Source: Novosphingobium sp. ST904 (lineage in GTDB: Bacteria > Pseudomonadota > Alphaproteobacteria > Sphingomonadales > Sphingomonadaceae). Taken from it: DNA of 64,000 nt. Location: positions 47,601 through 111,600 of the forward strand of contig NZ_LGJH01000151.1 of NCBI RefSeq assembly GCF_001298105.1, written 5' to 3'. Every line of letters starts with the position of its first letter. The first letter of the stretch is position 1. The notes below the pieces were generated by a model. It searched no databases. It had not been told where the DNA came from and saw nothing but the letters and a program-made list of their open reading frames with translations. A program made the translations under genes and the position numbers. This document shows, piece after piece, positions 63,458 through 64,000 of this stretch.

Positions 63458-63838
63458 CTATTTCGCGTCGAACCAAATCTCGTCGAGATCGATCTCCGGG
63501 ACACGTTCGTCGCTGACAGCCCCTTGGGCACCACGCCTTTCGTGAAACAGGCGAATCACTCCAACCGTAGGACTGAAAGATGTCTCTTGATCCCAGTCTG
63601 CGACGCTTTCGTTGGCGCGATCGACCCCCGTCCAAAACGCAGCGCGGTTTGCCGCGCTAAGGCCGCGAAGGTCGAAGTCCATAAAGCCTCCGGTTCGCTG
63701 CGCCACGTCAAGCAGCCACCGGGCAAGCCGAGTATCGTTGTCGGAGACTGAGCGGGCAATGCGCTCCAACGCACCACCCAAGCCCATGTTCGAGGCATAA
63801 AGATCGCTTCCGTCGTCGAGTTTGATAATGCCAGCCAT
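63458..63838 (-). CDS. Hypothetical protein
   Basis: 126 residues, not recognised. It begins MAGIIKLDDGSDLYASNMG and has ARWLLDVAQRTGGFMDFDLRGLSAANRAAFWTGVDRA, acidic C-terminus EIDLDEIWFD. Soluble, no signal peptide. A helical bundle seems likely; families of small proteins with this layout occur near mobile elements. No ribosome site is obvious at ATG 63838; an upstream GTG/ATG to 63877 is in frame. Adjacent to the IS element. Confidence 0.6.
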   Translation of the reverse strand: MAGIIKLDDGSDLYASNMGLGGALERIARSVSDNDTRLARWLLDVAQRTGGFMDFDLRGLSAANRAAFWTGVDRANESVADWDQETSFSPTVGVIRLFHERRGAQGAVSDERVPEIDLDEIWFDAK

Positions 63839-63966
63839 GGGCACAGCATCCACGATCAAACAGCGGATCGCAATCACCCCTGCCGCTTTATGAGTTTACG
63901 GCCTAGGCGGCGTGGACAAATTCGTTTCCGGGTGACTGCTCTGAATGCTTGAGCTACCATGTTGGC

Positions 63967-64000
63967 ATGACCGACGATCATTCCCGAAGTGTATATCGCG
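63967..64000 (+). CDS. Start of an unidentified ORF cut by the window edge
   Basis: ATG at 63967 opens 11 codons (MTDDHSRSVYR) before the end. Nothing can be said about the product. It is divergent from the hypothetical gene at 63458, with a 128-base gap between them. Confidence 0.2.
   Translation, partial: MTDDHSRSVYR

Overview
The window is high-GC alphaproteobacterial chromosome and most resembles a sphingomonad (Novosphingobium/Sphingomonas type). The signs are large TonB-dependent receptors with sugar and peptide catabolic genes, a class II (B12) ribonucleotide reductase, DUF6356 and DUF2188 small proteins, an alginate-export-type porin, and an AAHS aromatic-acid transporter. I see no rRNA, tRNA, CRISPR array or prophage.

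Layout. 1-12.3 kb is a carbohydrate/aldarate locus. Leftward run GH2 beta-galactosidase, GH43, sugar porter, TonB receptor and Tat-exported mannonate dehydratase; opposite it kdgD, a LysR regulator and gudP. An AraC regulator follows. 12.6-19.7 kb is transport: AAHS permease, alginate-export porin, dicarboxylate/amino-acid symporter, CorA/ZntB channel and PiT phosphate transporter. 19.8-25.8 kb is an unassigned catabolic cluster (Gfo/Idh/MocA, Zn-alcohol dehydrogenase, sulfotransferase, DUF1214) with a divergent VOC protein and TetR regulator; two matching inverted repeats sit in the divergent promoter. 25.8-32.5 kb holds two divergent hybrid histidine kinases and a CheR-type methyltransferase. 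32.5-36.7 kb has divergent S9 and M28 exported peptidases, followed by a UbiH/UbiM-type hydroxylase, nrdJ, a TetR regulator, a lipoprotein, and an Old Yellow Enzyme divergent from HxlR.

44-51 kb is a cell-surface-signalling operon (sigma factor, FecR, STN-TonB receptor, S9 peptidase). The sigma gene has lost its 5' end at about 51,010, where a 5'-truncated peptide ABC ATPase begins on the other strand; this is a rearrangement or misjoin. 51.7-57.2 kb is an amine/organic-acid catabolic set (GNAT, gabD, tartrate/malate dehydrogenase, class III aminotransferase, Lrp). 57.3-61.9 kb has copCD and a D-amino-acid module (ridA, dadA, alr, divergent Lrp). The right end has two small conserved proteins, an IS5-family element and an orphan hypothetical gene.

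About twenty reading-frame breaks interrupt thirteen otherwise well-conserved genes. Nearly all look like loss of one base in a GC-rich context, and joining the frames restores full-length proteins. I read them as probable sequence errors rather than mass pseudogenization, and annotate these genes as whole loci with the break marked.
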